A stretch of 64,000 bases of DNA from Pseudomonas sp. GM18 (GCF_000282195.1 NZ_AKJT01000032.1:1-64000), one strand, 5' to 3'; positions 35,687 through 45,345 are shown, counted from the first letter of the stretch. Notes: a model not told the origin generated them from the letters alone. Made by a program: numbers and translations.

Positions 35687-35703
35687 ATTTAGCGGGCTTG
35701 AAC

Positions 35704-36675
35704 TCAGGGCTTGGTCTCGGCCTTCGCGACCCTTACCCACCAAGGTGTGTGCCGTTCGATCTGCACCGGCAGCGTCGGTAAAAGTGCGCTCAGCGCCTTG
35801 TCGGTATCGTTGAGCGGGAAGCTGCCGGTGATGCGCAGGTCGGCGACTTCTGGCGTGACGCCAAGATGCCCGCGACGGTAGCGGCCGAGCTCCTGGACCA
35901 GATCCTCCAGCCGCGTGTTGTCCACCACCAGCATGCCGCGGGTCCAGGCATCGGCGCCGAGGTTGAGCGCGATGATGGGCCCCAGGCCATTGCTGCGCAT
36001 CAGCACTTGCTGGCCTTCGCGCAGGATCTGTTCCTCGGAGCTCGATTCGGGATGAGCCGCCACCGCGGATTGCAACACGCTCAGGCGCGTGCCTTGGTCT
36101 TCACGCTTGACCAGGAACCGCGTGCCCAGTGCGCGCAGGCTGCCTTCGCGGGTTTCGACGATAAACGGCCGGGCATCGCCATGGCCGGTTTCGACGAGGA
36201 TTTCCCCTTCTTGAAGGACGATCCGCCGCTGCTTCTCGTCGAAGCGCACATCCACCGCGCTGTGGGTGTTGAGGTTGATGAGCGTGCCGTCGGTCAGGCG
36301 CAGGGTGCGCTGCTCGCCGGTGGCAGTGCGCTGGTCGGCCAGCCAATAGTCGATGGGCAGATAACGCTCACCGGCGAACAGCGCCAGGCCGACCACCGCG
36401 ACGATGCTGGCCAGGCCACTGCCCAGCTTGCGCACCCGCCGCCGAATGCCTTCACGCGACTGCAGCAAGGCGGTGCGCGCTGGGCCGTTGGCGACGCTGA
36501 AACGCTGGTCGAGCATGCCCAACTGACGCCAGGCCCGAGCATGTTCTTCGTGGGCCGCATGCCATTTGGCGAACTCTTCGCGCTCCACCGCATTGCCGGA
36601 ATCCAGCGACAGTTGCCAGGCAATCGCGGCATCCAGAACCTGCGCCGACACAGGCTTGGAGCTGACCGGGCTCAT
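35704..36675 (-). CDS. fiuR: FecR-family anti-sigma/sigma regulator
   Basis: A 323-residue single-pass membrane regulator. The cytoplasmic N-terminal domain (DUF4880-like, AIAWQLSLDSGNAVEREEF) binds the sigma factor. A TM helix lies near residue 95 (GLASIVAVVGLALFAGE). The periplasmic FecR domain has LRLTDGTLINLNTHSAVDV and a C-terminal SecretinN-like part that meets the receptor. It overlaps the sigma gene by 4 bp. The symbol rests on synteny with PAO1 fiuIRA. Confidence 0.85.
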   Translation of the reverse strand: MSPVSSKPVSAQVLDAAIAWQLSLDSGNAVEREEFAKWHAAHEEHARAWRQLGMLDQRFSVANGPARTALLQSREGIRRRVRKLGSGLASIVAVVGLALFAGERYLPIDYWLADQRTATGEQRTLRLTDGTLINLNTHSAVDVRFDEKQRRIVLQEGEILVETGHGDARPFIVETREGSLRALGTRFLVKREDQGTRLSVLQSAVAAHPESSSEEQILREGQQVLMRSNGLGPIIALNLGADAWTRGMLVVDNTRLEDLVQELGRYRRGHLGVTPEVADLRITGSFPLNDTDKALSALLPTLPVQIERHTPWWVRVAKAETKP

Positions 36676-37190
36676 ACCGGCTCACCGTACAAGGCGATGT
36701 AGCACTGGCGAATACCTTGGGCCAGGTACTGACGAACACGCGGCACTGACACACCCAGACGCTCGGCGATGTCTGCATGGCCGAGGCCATCGAGCCGGTT
36801 ATACAGAAACGCCGCCCGGGCCTTGCTCGAGAGTTTGCCCAGCAAGCGGTCGATGGCTTTGAGGTCTTCGAGGATCAGTTGTTGCTCTTCCACCGACGGT
36901 TGTTCGCCTGCGGGGATCAGCATCAATTCGGTGAGGTAGGCCTGTTCCAGCGCGGCGCGGCGGAAGTAGTCGAACAGCAGGCCCTTGGCGATCGCCACCA
37001 GAAACGCCCGGGGCTCGCGAGGTTCTTTCAGTTCATCACGACCCAGCAAGCGCACGAAAGTGTCCTGGCTCAGGTCTTCGGCCCGTTGTGGGCAGGCCAC
37101 GTTGCGCCGCAGCCAGGCCAATAGCCAACCGCGATGGTCGCGATACAACGCACCAACGAGCTCACTTTGAGGGCTTTGGACTGACGACAC
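36672..37190 (-). CDS. fiuI: FecI-family ECF sigma factor
   Basis: A 172-residue iron-starvation sigma factor. Region 2 contains EDLSQDTFVRLL and REPRAFLVAIAKGLLFDYFRR. Region 4 contains DGLGHADIAERLGVSVPRVRQYL. The start appears to be GTG 37190, with no clearly better ATG. It heads the sigma/anti-sigma/receptor order and has a Fur-like box upstream, so iron limitation should release it. Confidence 0.87.
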   Translation of the reverse strand: MSSVQSPQSELVGALYRDHRGWLLAWLRRNVACPQRAEDLSQDTFVRLLGRDELKEPREPRAFLVAIAKGLLFDYFRRAALEQAYLTELMLIPAGEQPSVEEQQLILEDLKAIDRLLGKLSSKARAAFLYNRLDGLGHADIAERLGVSVPRVRQYLAQGIRQCYIALYGEPV

Positions 37191-37218
37191 GCAACATCAC
37201 CGATGGGGGAAGTATTAA

Positions 37219-37237
37219 GTAACGAGAATTGTTCGCG
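37219..37237. promoter_or_regulatory. Probable Fur box before the ECF sigma gene
   Basis: AACGAGAATTGTTCGC at 37221-37236 matches the core GAGAATT..TT..GC pattern of Pseudomonas Fur sites and lies about 30-45 bp upstream of the sigma start codon. Confidence 0.55.
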
Positions 37238-37316
37238 ATTGTGGCAGAGGCGGGGGAGGTAAGCAATTGGCGCTGGTCGGGTGATTTGAGCCACAAAGTC
37301 TGAAGGCGAACACTAA

Positions 37317-37472
37317 CCTGTGGCGAGGGGGCTTGTCGGACCGCCGCACCGCCCCGTTCAGCTGCGCAGCAGTCGTAAAACCGCCGAATGCGGTCTATAT
37401 GGCGGAATGCAGGGGGCCGCTTCGCGACCCAACGGGGCGGTGCGGCGGTCCGACAAGCCCCCTCGCCACAGG
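37317..37472. repeat. Long REPIN-like palindrome, CTGTGGCGAGGGGGCTTGTC family
   Basis: CCTGTGGCGAGGGGGCTTGT and its inverse, extended by CGGACCGCCGCACCGCCCC, enclose an inner TGCGCAGC..GCGACC loop region, for 156 bp in total. Its right end touches the exonuclease stop codon. This is a fourth repeat family in the window. Confidence 0.9.
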
Positions 37473-38180
37473 TCAGAAAGACGGTGCTTGCCGCCGCCGC
37501 TTCCACTGTCTCAGCCGCTGCTGCAGGTTCAACGGGCTATGAATCTGCTGCCGTCGCGCCCGGCTGAACAGAATCAGCATCAGCTCCGCCGTCGCCAAGG
37601 CATCGGCGCTGGCGTTATGCCGCTCGAAGACCTCAAGCTTGAACCAGTCGATCCACTCGTCCAGCCCGGCCTCACGAAAGTGCGCCTGGGGACAAAGCAG
37701 CGGGGCGATGTCTGCCACATCCAGAAACGGATGCTGCAGCTTGTAACCCAGATGTTCTTTCAGCGCGCGCCCGAGCATGTGCTGGTCGAACGGCGCATGA
37801 AAGGCCAACACCGGACTGTCGCCAACGAACTCCATGAACTCGAGCAAGGCTTGCGCCGGGTCGCTGCCGGCGGCAATGGCGCTCGGACCCAGCCCATGAA
37901 TCAACACGCTGGGGCCGAGTTTGAGTTCGGTGCATTGCAGCGTGCGCTCGAACTGCTGGCTGAAGTCGATCGCCCCGTCTTCGATCACCACGGCGCCGAT
38001 GGACAGCAGCCGATCCTTGTTCAGATTCAGCCCGGTGGTTTCCAGGTCGAGCACTACCCAGCGTTGCTCGCGCAGGCTGCAGTCGCTCAGCTCGGCCACG
38101 GCAGGCAAACGCTGCAGACGCTGTTGCAGTTCGCCGGGCAAAACGGGACTGGCCGGGCGCAGCCATGAAAACAGGCTCAT
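37473..38180 (-). CDS. DnaQ-like 3'-5' exonuclease (DEDDh)
   Basis: A 235-residue exonuclease. The DEDDh motifs are visible: ExoI VVLDLETTGL, ExoII HAPFDQHML and ExoIII HNASADALATAEL with the His. It resembles the PolC/DnaQ epsilon-like family but is not itself the replicative subunit. Its ATG overlaps the stop of the nucleotidyltransferase-like gene upstream (ATGA), so the two are made together. The pairing suggests nucleic-acid or nucleotide turnover under ligand control. Confidence 0.88.
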   Translation of the reverse strand: MSLFSWLRPASPVLPGELQQRLQRLPAVAELSDCSLREQRWVVLDLETTGLNLNKDRLLSIGAVVIEDGAIDFSQQFERTLQCTELKLGPSVLIHGLGPSAIAAGSDPAQALLEFMEFVGDSPVLAFHAPFDQHMLGRALKEHLGYKLQHPFLDVADIAPLLCPQAHFREAGLDEWIDWFKLEVFERHNASADALATAELMLILFSRARRQQIHSPLNLQQRLRQWKRRRQAPSF

Positions 38181-40111
38181 AGCTGATACCGCAGGGCCAG
38201 GCTGCTTTGCAGGCGTTGAGCCTGGCGCAGGGATTCACGCAGGATCCGTCGGTCCAGATGATTGAGGCTGTCGGGATCGACGCGATTGGAGTAGGGCAAG
38301 TTCTCCCGGGTCTGTAGCTGATGTTGCTGCATGCGGGTTTGCTGGATGAAGTGGTATGCCTCTTCATAGGCCGCGCCGTCCAGCTGTTCGATGACCTCTT
38401 TTTCCACCAATTGGCGAAAGCGCTCCAAGGTGTTGTTGGCGTCGATGCCGTGGGCCAGGGCCAGCACTCGCGCGCCGTCGACGAATGGGGTCAGGCCCTG
38501 AAGTTTCAGGTCGAGGGTGGCTTTCTCGCCATTCTTGCGCGCCAGCACGAATTCGCGGAAACGCCCTACGGGCGGGCGATTGCGCAGGGCGTTCTCGGCC
38601 ATCATGCGCTGGAACAACCGGTTGTCGCCGACCTGGTCGAGAATGCCCCGGCGCAGTTGCTCGCAGCCTCGCTCATCGCCCCAAACCACACGCAGGTCGA
38701 AGTAGATGCTCGACCCCAGCAGGTTTTCCGGTGTCGCCTCGCGGATAAACGCCGCAAAGCGTCGCGCCCATTCCACTCGGGACAAACACAGCTCAGGGTT
38801 GCCGGCCATGATGTTGCCTTTGCACAGGGTAAAGCCGCACAGCGCCAGGCTCTGATTGATCTGCTGGGCGATGGGCAGCAATTTGCCGCGAATCTCGGCG
38901 GCGTGGACCGCGTCGCGGGCTTCGAACAGAATGCCGTTGTCCTGATCGGTGTGCAGCGTCTGCTCGCGGCGGCCTTCGCTGCCAAAACACAGCCAACTGA
39001 ATGGCACGCCGGGGTCGCCTTTCTCCGCGAGGGCCAGTTCGATCACCCGGCACACGGTGTGGTCGTTGAGCAGGGTGATGATGTGGGTGATCTGCGTCGA
39101 GGACGCGCCGTGGGCCAGCATCCGCTCGACCAATTGGCCGATCTCGCCGCGAATCGCCACCAGGTTTTCCACCCGCTGGGCACTGCGAATGGTTCGTGCC
39201 AGGTGCACCAGATCGACCCGTTGCAGGGAAAACAGGTCGCGTTCCGAAACCACGCCACACAGGCGCTGATCCTTGACCAGGCAGACGTGGGCGATGTGTC
39301 GCTCGGTCATGGCGATCGCTGCGTCGAAGGCGCTGTGGTCCGGCGTCAGGAAAAACGGCGCCCGGGTCATGTGCCGCTCAATGGATTCGTTGAAATCGCT
39401 GGTGCCGTTGGCCACCACATGCCGCAAGTCGCGCAGGGTGAAAATGCCCAGCGGCGCCTTTTGCTCATCGACCACCACAATGCTGCCGACTTGCTGATCG
39501 TGCATCAGCGTCACCGCTTCACGCAGGGGCGTGATCGGGCTGCAGGTTACCGGGTGACGCATGGCCAATTCGCCCAGCCGGGTATTGAGCGAATACTGGG
39601 TGCCGAGGGTTTCCACGGCTTTTTGCTGGACTTGCTGATTGACCTGATCCAGCAAGCTGCTGACACCCCGTAGGGCAAAGTCGCGGAACGGGTTGGACAG
39701 TGCGAACAGTTTGATGAACGCCAGCTTATTCAGCTGTAGGCAAAAGGTATCTTCGGCCGCCAGATGCTCGGTGCGGGTCGCCCGCTCTCCCAGTAGTGCG
39801 GCCAGGGGGAAGCACTCGCCGGTGGTGATTTCGAAGGTGGTTTCGGTGCCGCCCTTGGCCGTGTGTGGGCGTTCCCCCACGACCCGGCCCTGTTTGACGA
39901 TGTAGAAATGCTCGATCGGGCCATCGGCGGGTTTGATGATGCTTTCGCCGGGGGCATAAAAACGCAGCTGACATTGCTCGACCAGATAGGCCAGGTGGGC
40001 GTTTTCCATCTGGTTGAAGGGGGGGAAGCGCTGCAGGAATTGCAAAGTGCCCTGGATGTTCTGCAACACCGCGGTTTTCCCTGCCTGGGTGAAGGCGTCC
40101 GCTTTACTCAT
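38177..40111 (-). CDS. CNB-CBS-DUF294 nucleotidyltransferase-like signalling protein
   Basis: About 644 residues. A cyclic-nucleotide-binding-like domain covers the first ~130 (FYAPGESIIKPADGPIEHFY). A CBS pair follows at about 150-290 (TPLREAVTLMHDQQVGSIVV, AFDAAIAMTERHIAHVCLV). A DUF294 nucleotidyltransferase core has GSEGRREQTLHTDQDNG, with the DxD metal pair, and a helical DUF294_C tail ends it. ATG 40111 or 40117 could be the start; neither has a strong ribosome site. The gene is coupled to the exonuclease by overlap. The ligand and transferase activity are unproven. Confidence 0.85.
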   Translation of the reverse strand: MSKADAFTQAGKTAVLQNIQGTLQFLQRFPPFNQMENAHLAYLVEQCQLRFYAPGESIIKPADGPIEHFYIVKQGRVVGERPHTAKGGTETTFEITTGECFPLAALLGERATRTEHLAAEDTFCLQLNKLAFIKLFALSNPFRDFALRGVSSLLDQVNQQVQQKAVETLGTQYSLNTRLGELAMRHPVTCSPITPLREAVTLMHDQQVGSIVVVDEQKAPLGIFTLRDLRHVVANGTSDFNESIERHMTRAPFFLTPDHSAFDAAIAMTERHIAHVCLVKDQRLCGVVSERDLFSLQRVDLVHLARTIRSAQRVENLVAIRGEIGQLVERMLAHGASSTQITHIITLLNDHTVCRVIELALAEKGDPGVPFSWLCFGSEGRREQTLHTDQDNGILFEARDAVHAAEIRGKLLPIAQQINQSLALCGFTLCKGNIMAGNPELCLSRVEWARRFAAFIREATPENLLGSSIYFDLRVVWGDERGCEQLRRGILDQVGDNRLFQRMMAENALRNRPPVGRFREFVLARKNGEKATLDLKLQGLTPFVDGARVLALAHGIDANNTLERFRQLVEKEVIEQLDGAAYEEAYHFIQQTRMQQHQLQTRENLPYSNRVDPDSLNHLDRRILRESLRQAQRLQSSLALRYQL

Positions 40112-40370
40112 AACCATTACCGCAGTCTTTTTCGAATTGTTGTGTCGGATTGTTCCGGCCATGGTCGACCCCTGCGGGCAGGGTGCCCATTGGACGTAAG
40201 TCTAGGTAGGCAGTGCAGTGGCCTTAATATGGGAAATGTCTGGCACAACTGTGGGAAAAACCTCCTACATTGTCTATTGGAAATGTTTCCAACGAAGTAC
40301 ACATTGAAGCTCTGCTGGGTGATGTCTGACACCCTGTGTCAGGGATCGAACCGAAAACGTTGAGAACGCC

Positions 40371-40823
40371 ATGTCTGACCACGATATTTTGAGTGATGCC
40401 GAGCGCGAAGCGCTCAGTGCCGTCATGTTGGAACCTGACTTGCCGCCGCAGCGGGTGCTGGTCGTCGATGACGATAAGGATGCCAGGGAGTTGCTGTCGG
40501 AAATTCTGGGTCTGGATGGCATTCACTGCATGACGGCGGCCAGCGGCGAAACGGCGCTCAAATTGCTGGAGACGAGGCCATCGATCGGTCTGATGATTAC
40601 CGACCTGCGGATGGGCCACGTCGATGGCCTGGAACTGATCCGCCTGGTGCGGGAGTCGCCACGTGCGGCGTTGCCGATCATCATCGTTTCCGGCGACGCC
40701 GACGTGAAGGATGCGATCGAAGCCATGCACTTGCACGTGGTGGACTTTCTGCTCAAGCCCATCGATAGCGGCAAACTGCTTGAATTGGTCAAGCATGAGC
40801 TGGGGATTGAGATTTTGCCGTGA
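40371..40823 (+). CDS. Single-domain response regulator
   Basis: A 150-residue receiver. After a ~27-residue N-terminal extension come VLVVDDDKDARELL, the acceptor Asp in MITDLRMG, VSGDAD and the Lys in FLLKPID. There is no output domain. It is divergent from the CNB-CBS-DUF294 gene, with 259 bp between the start codons, including a CTGACAC..GTGTCAG hairpin at 40326-40342. No kinase is adjacent. Confidence 0.87.
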   Translation: MSDHDILSDAEREALSAVMLEPDLPPQRVLVVDDDKDARELLSEILGLDGIHCMTAASGETALKLLETRPSIGLMITDLRMGHVDGLELIRLVRESPRAALPIIIVSGDADVKDAIEAMHLHVVDFLLKPIDSGKLLELVKHELGIEILP

Positions 40824-40928
40824 TCGTTCCCATGCTCTGCGTGGGAATGCCTCCATGGACGCTTTGCGTCCGCTTTTGGGACGCGGAGCGTCCCGAGCTG
40901 CATTCCCACGCGGAGCGTGGGAACGATC
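40822..40928. repeat. REPIN, GATCGTTCCCACG family
   Basis: GATCGTTCCCATGCTCTGCG and its inverse, 107 bp. The first two bases belong to the response-regulator TGA stop, so insertion or retention of the element is flush with the coding end. Confidence 0.9.
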
Positions 40929-40941
40929 AATCAATTCAAAT

Positions 40942-40974
40942 AAAAAAGCCCTGATCTCTCGATCAGGGCTTTTT
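40942..40974 (-). terminator. Bidirectional intrinsic terminator after glcB
   Basis: AAAAAAGCCCTGATC, a short loop, then GATCAGGGCTTTTT. It serves glcB on the minus strand and may catch transcripts from the response regulator. Confidence 0.9.
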
Positions 40975-40996
40975 CACGTCCGGCGTCAGCGTTTAC

Positions 40997-43174
40997 TCAA
41001 AGGCCATTGGCAGCCTTGAACTCGCGACGACGACGGTGCAGAACCGGCTCGGTGTAGCCGTTCGGCTGTTTAGTGCCTTCGACCACCAACTCGACCGCTG
41101 CCTGGAAGGCAATGTTGCTGTCGAAGTTCGGTGCCAGCGGGCGGTACAGCGGGTCGTTGGCGTTCTGACGGTCCACCACCGGCGCCATGCGCTTGAGGCT
41201 TTCCATCACTTGCTCTTCAGTGACGATGCCGTGGCGCAGCCAGTTGGCGATGTGCTGGCTGGAAATACGCAGCGTCGCACGGTCTTCCATCAGGCCGACA
41301 TCGTTGATGTCCGGCACTTTCGAGCAACCCACACCTTGGTCGATCCAGCGCACCACGTAACCGAGAATGCCCTGGGCGTTGTTGTCCAGTTCGTTCTTGA
41401 TCTGTTCCGCGGTCCAGCTCGGGTTCACCGCCAGCGGGATAGTCAGGATGTCGTCCACCGAAGCACGCGCACGTTTGGCCAGTTCGGCCTGACGGGCGAA
41501 CACGTCGACCTTGTGGTAGTGCAACGCGTGCAGCGCTGCAGCGGTCGGCGATGGAACCCAGGCGGTGTTGGCACCGGCCAATGGGTGAGCGATTTTCTGT
41601 TCCAGCATGGCGGCCATCAGGTCGGGCATGGCCCACATGCCTTTACCGATCTGGGCGCGACCTTGCAGGCCGGTGCTCAAACCGATGTCGACGTTCCAGT
41701 TCTCGTAGGCACTGATCCACTTCTCGGCTTTCATGTCGGCCTTGCGCACCATCGGGCCGGCTTCCATGGAGGTGTGGATTTCATCGCCTGTGCGGTCGAG
41801 GAAACCGGTGTTGATGAACACTACGCGCTCGCTGGCAGCCTTGATGCAGGCCTTGAGGTTGACCGTGGTACGGCGCTCCTCGTCCATGATCCCGACTTTG
41901 AGGGTGTTGCGCGGCAGGCCGAGGACGTCTTCGATGCGACCGAACAGCTCGTTGGTGAACGCGGCTTCTTCCGGGCCGTGCATCTTCGGTTTGACGATGT
42001 AGACCGAACCGGTGCGGGTGTTCTTGCGCGTGGTGTTGCCGCTCAGGTTGTGCATCGCCGCAAGGCAAGTCACCAGGCCGTCGAGGATGCCTTCCGGCAC
42101 TTCGTTGCCATGCTTGTCGAGGATCGCGTCGATGGTCATCAGGTGACCGACGTTACGCACGAACAACAGTGAGCGGCCGTGCAGGGTCAGTTCGCTGCCG
42201 TCGACTTTGGTGTAGGTGCGATCCGGGTTCATGGTACGGGTGAAAGTCTGGCCACCCTTGGCAACGGATTCCGCCAGGTCACCCTTCATCAGGCCGAGCC
42301 AGTTGCGGTAGATCACCACTTTGTCGTCGGCATCGACGGCGGCAACCGAGTCTTCGCAGTCCATGATGGTGGTCAGCGCGGCTTCCATCAGGATGTCTTT
42401 GACACCGGCGGCGTCGGTCTGGCCGACCGGGGTGCTGGCATCGATCTGGATCTCGAAATGCAGGCCGTTGTTTTTCAGCAGGATCGCGATCGGAGCATTG
42501 GCGTCGCCCTGGAAACCGATCAGTTGTGCATCGTTGCGCAGGCCAGTGTTGGTGCCGCCTTTGAGGGCGACCACCAATTTGCCGTCAACGATCTTGTAGC
42601 CTGTGGAGTCAACGTGGGAGCCGGCAGCCAGTGGCGCGGCTTCGTCGAGGAAGGCGCGGGCGAAGGCGATGACCTTGTCGCCGCGCACCTTGTTGTAGCC
42701 TTTGCCTTTTTCCGCGCCGTCCGCTTCGCTGATAGCGTCGGTGCCGTAGAGCGCGTCATACAGCGAACCCCAGCGGGCGTTCGAGGCGTTGAGCGCAAAG
42801 CGCGCGTTCATCACCGGCACCACCAGTTGTGGACCGGCCATTCGGGCGATTTCGTCATCGACGTTTTGCGTCGTTGCCTGGAAATCGGCCGCTTCTGGCA
42901 GCAGATAACCGATGTCTTGCAGGAAGGCTTTGTAGGCCACCGCATCGTGCGCAACACCTGCACGAGCCTGGTGCCAGGCATCGATGCGTGCCTGGAAATC
43001 ATCGCGTTTGGCGAGTAGGGCTTTGTTCTTCGGCGCCAGGTCATGGATGACCTTGTCGGCACCGCCCCAGAACGTGTCGGCGGTGAGGCCGGTACCGGGA
43101 ATGGCTTCGTTGTTCACGAAGTCGAACAGGACTTTGGCGACCTGCAGGCCACCGACTTGAACGTGTTCAGTCAT
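40997..43174 (-). CDS. glcB: Malate synthase G
   Basis: GlcB condenses glyoxylate with acetyl-CoA to give malate and CoA. The 725-residue length is usual for the G isoform. Recognisable blocks are [14 protein letters not shown], the [13 protein letters not shown] region and the C-terminal [17 protein letters not shown]. Start 43174 (MTEHVQVGG) has GAGGC upstream. An in-frame ATG at 43186 is less favoured. It allows growth on C2 compounds and links to glycine and betaine breakdown via glyoxylate. Confidence 0.95.
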   Translation of the reverse strand: MTEHVQVGGLQVAKVLFDFVNNEAIPGTGLTADTFWGGADKVIHDLAPKNKALLAKRDDFQARIDAWHQARAGVAHDAVAYKAFLQDIGYLLPEAADFQATTQNVDDEIARMAGPQLVVPVMNARFALNASNARWGSLYDALYGTDAISEADGAEKGKGYNKVRGDKVIAFARAFLDEAAPLAAGSHVDSTGYKIVDGKLVVALKGGTNTGLRNDAQLIGFQGDANAPIAILLKNNGLHFEIQIDASTPVGQTDAAGVKDILMEAALTTIMDCEDSVAAVDADDKVVIYRNWLGLMKGDLAESVAKGGQTFTRTMNPDRTYTKVDGSELTLHGRSLLFVRNVGHLMTIDAILDKHGNEVPEGILDGLVTCLAAMHNLSGNTTRKNTRTGSVYIVKPKMHGPEEAAFTNELFGRIEDVLGLPRNTLKVGIMDEERRTTVNLKACIKAASERVVFINTGFLDRTGDEIHTSMEAGPMVRKADMKAEKWISAYENWNVDIGLSTGLQGRAQIGKGMWAMPDLMAAMLEQKIAHPLAGANTAWVPSPTAAALHALHYHKVDVFARQAELAKRARASVDDILTIPLAVNPSWTAEQIKNELDNNAQGILGYVVRWIDQGVGCSKVPDINDVGLMEDRATLRISSQHIANWLRHGIVTEEQVMESLKRMAPVVDRQNANDPLYRPLAPNFDSNIAFQAAVELVVEGTKQPNGYTEPVLHRRRREFKAANGL

Positions 43175-43650
43175 TGCTTGCCTCACTCTGCTCAGCTATT
43201 TCGCTTTTCAGCTCTTCAATTTAACAATGAAGCCTCTGGCCATTTAAACCACAAACCCTTCTACCAGTACATGCCATTGCTGGCGGCTGGGTTCGGTCCG
43301 ATCAACGGCATTGCGGCCTTGCTGACGGGGCTTTCAGGGTTGCGACGGCGCCTGTGGCAGACATCGATCCAACGTTATGTAGTGCGCGCTGCGGCATACT
43401 ACATGATCAATTGCGGTTGTGAAAATTAGACTAATTACGTCGTTCTGCGACCCTATGACGCATTGCAGTCATGTCGGGGAACGGGATGTTCTCAAAAAAC
43501 TATTGGATTGTTCCAGCTAAATATAAAAACTTGTACACGATTTGTTTGTTGGCAGGTTCGTCGGCGATGGCGCCAGACGAATCAACGTGGTCCCCACCCT
43601 TGCCTATACTTGCCTTTCCATAACAAAAGTCATGACAAGAGGGCTGCGCC
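43175..43650. other. glcB / gcvR-like divergent intergenic region
   Basis: A 476-bp gap between divergent genes with no convincing reading frame. An inverted repeat ATGTAGT (43379-43385) and ACTACAT (43400-43406) with a 14-bp spacer lies in the middle, followed by AT-rich DNA (43405-43560) that probably holds promoters. No known operator consensus was matched. Confidence 0.45.
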
Positions 43651-44169
43651 ATGGACCACCTCGTACTTACGGTATTCGCCCCGGACAAGCCCGGGCAGGT
43701 CGAGCGCATTGCCCAATGCATTGCCGAGCACGGCGGCAATTGGCTGGAGAGCCGCATGTCGCGCATGGCCGGGCAGTTCGCCGGGATTCTTCGGGTGGGC
43801 GTACCGGCCGAAGCCTACGATGAACTGGTAGACGCCCTACAGGGGCTGTCGACGCAGGGCATCCGCGTGATGATTGCCGAGAGCAGCATCGAACAATCCT
43901 GCACCTGGAAGCCGATTGCCATGGAATTGGTGGGCAATGATCGTCCGGGCATTGTGCGCGACATTACGCGTCTGCTGAGTGAGCAGGGGGTGAGCCTGGA
44001 GCGGCTGGTGACTGAAGTGCGTCCGGCGCCGATGAGCAGCGAGCCGTTGTTCCATGCCGAAGCAATTCTCGCTGTGCCACTGACCTTGTCGCTGGAAGTG
44101 CTGCAATCGCGCCTGGAAACCCTGGCGGACGATCTGATGGTCGAATTGGTGCTGCGCAGCGAACCTTGA
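43651..44169 (+). CDS. GcvR-like ACT-domain regulator
   Basis: A 172-residue protein with two ACT-type domains: residues 1-80 (VFAPDKPGQVERIAQCIAEH) and 85-165 (LVGNDRPGIVRDITRLLSEQ). The layout is that of the glycine-cleavage repressor GcvR. It is inferred to sense glycine or a related amino acid and to act by protein contact, since no DNA-binding motif is seen. The neighbouring non-coding DNA carries two DnaA-box 9-mers downstream. Confidence 0.85.
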   Translation: MDHLVLTVFAPDKPGQVERIAQCIAEHGGNWLESRMSRMAGQFAGILRVGVPAEAYDELVDALQGLSTQGIRVMIAESSIEQSCTWKPIAMELVGNDRPGIVRDITRLLSEQGVSLERLVTEVRPAPMSSEPLFHAEAILAVPLTLSLEVLQSRLETLADDLMVELVLRSEP

Positions 44170-44174
44170 AAAGG

Positions 44175-44321
44175 TTATCCAAGTTATACGTGCACCTGCC
44201 TGTGGATAACCTGTAGAGACACCCCGCCAGCCCACGCCGGCCGGGGCTCTTCAAGAATTGGTCAAAAAACCAGCAGTTTCAGTGACTTGCGCACAAACGC
44301 CGGGGATCACACTGTGGATAA
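44175..44321. other. Two perfect DnaA-box 9-mers in an intergenic gap
   Basis: TGTGGATAA at 44201-44209 and 44313-44321, both followed by CC, with TTATCCA at 44175-44181. The gap lies between convergent genes and has no other role visible. Confidence 0.5.
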
Positions 44322-44384
44322 CCTTGGGAAGGATGGATGCAGGCCACGGGAGACGTGGCCTGTAGAGGTTTGTGCGTTTTTTGA

Positions 44385-45272
44385 TCAGCTGCGGCGGCGC
44401 AGACTTATCCACGCGTCGACGCTGTAAACCGCCAGACCTGCCCAGATAAAGATGAACGCCACCAGCGTGCTGGACGACAAGTGCTCGCCAAACAGCAGAA
44501 CGGCTTGTAGCAACACCAGCGTCGGCGCCAGGTACTGGAGAAATCCGAGGGTGGTGTAGGGCAAATGCCGGGCGGCGGCGTTGAAACACACCAGCGGCAC
44601 CAACGTCACCGGACCGGCGGCTACCAGCCACCAGGCTTCGGAACTGGTCCAGAATGCGGCTTGGGCGCTGGTCGCCGTCGGATTGAACAGCAGCCAGGCG
44701 AGGGCAATCGGCACCAGCATCCAGGTTTCCACCACCAGCCCCGGCAGCGCCTTGACCGGCGCCTGCTTGCGGATCAGGCCGTAGAAGCCGAAGGTCAATG
44801 CCAGCACCAGCGACACCCACGGCAGACTGCCGACTTGCCACACTTGCTGGGCGACACCGACCGCCGCCAGCCCCACCGCAATCCACTGCATGCGCCTTAG
44901 CCGTTCGCCGAGGATCAGCATGCCCAACAACACGTTTACCAACGGGTTGATGTAGTAACCGAGGCTGGCCTCAAGCATACGTCCGTTGTTCACCGACCAG
45001 ACGTAAGTCAGCCAGTTGGCCGCGATCAGCGTGCCGCTCAGGGCCAGGATCGCCAGTCGTCGCGGATTCTCACGCAGCTCGCGCCACCAGCCGGGATGCT
45101 TCCAGACGAGCAGCAGCAAGGCGCCGAACAACGCGGACCAAAGCACCCGGTGGATGATGATCTCCACGGCGGGCACGCTGGCGATGGCTTTGAAGTAGAG
45201 CGGGAACAATCCCCAGATGATGTAGGCACTCAGGCCCAGAATGTACCCGCGACGCGGGTTGGCGGCTTGCAT
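44385..45272 (-). CDS. rarD: EamA-family permease RarD
   Basis: A 295-residue ten-helix drug/metabolite transporter of the RarD type. It begins GYILGLSAYIIWGLFPLYFK, has the family stretch EASLGYYINPLVNVLLG and ends with FIFIWAGLAVYSVDAW. AAGGA lies upstream of ATG 45272. The exported substrate is unknown (the name comes from a chloramphenicol-resistance phenotype). Confidence 0.88.
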   Translation of the reverse strand: MQAANPRRGYILGLSAYIIWGLFPLYFKAIASVPAVEIIIHRVLWSALFGALLLLVWKHPGWWRELRENPRRLAILALSGTLIAANWLTYVWSVNNGRMLEASLGYYINPLVNVLLGMLILGERLRRMQWIAVGLAAVGVAQQVWQVGSLPWVSLVLALTFGFYGLIRKQAPVKALPGLVVETWMLVPIALAWLLFNPTATSAQAAFWTSSEAWWLVAAGPVTLVPLVCFNAAARHLPYTTLGFLQYLAPTLVLLQAVLLFGEHLSSSTLVAFIFIWAGLAVYSVDAWISLRRRS

Positions 45273-45345
45273 GAGAATCCTTGCTTAGGCAGCTAACAAA
45301 GAAGGGATTGTAAGGAGGTTGTATAGATGTGTCGTGCCCGAATGC

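Noticed and set aside
43043..43429. 128-codon frame upstream of glcB
   Set aside because: It begins inside glcB on the opposite strand and has no conserved segment.
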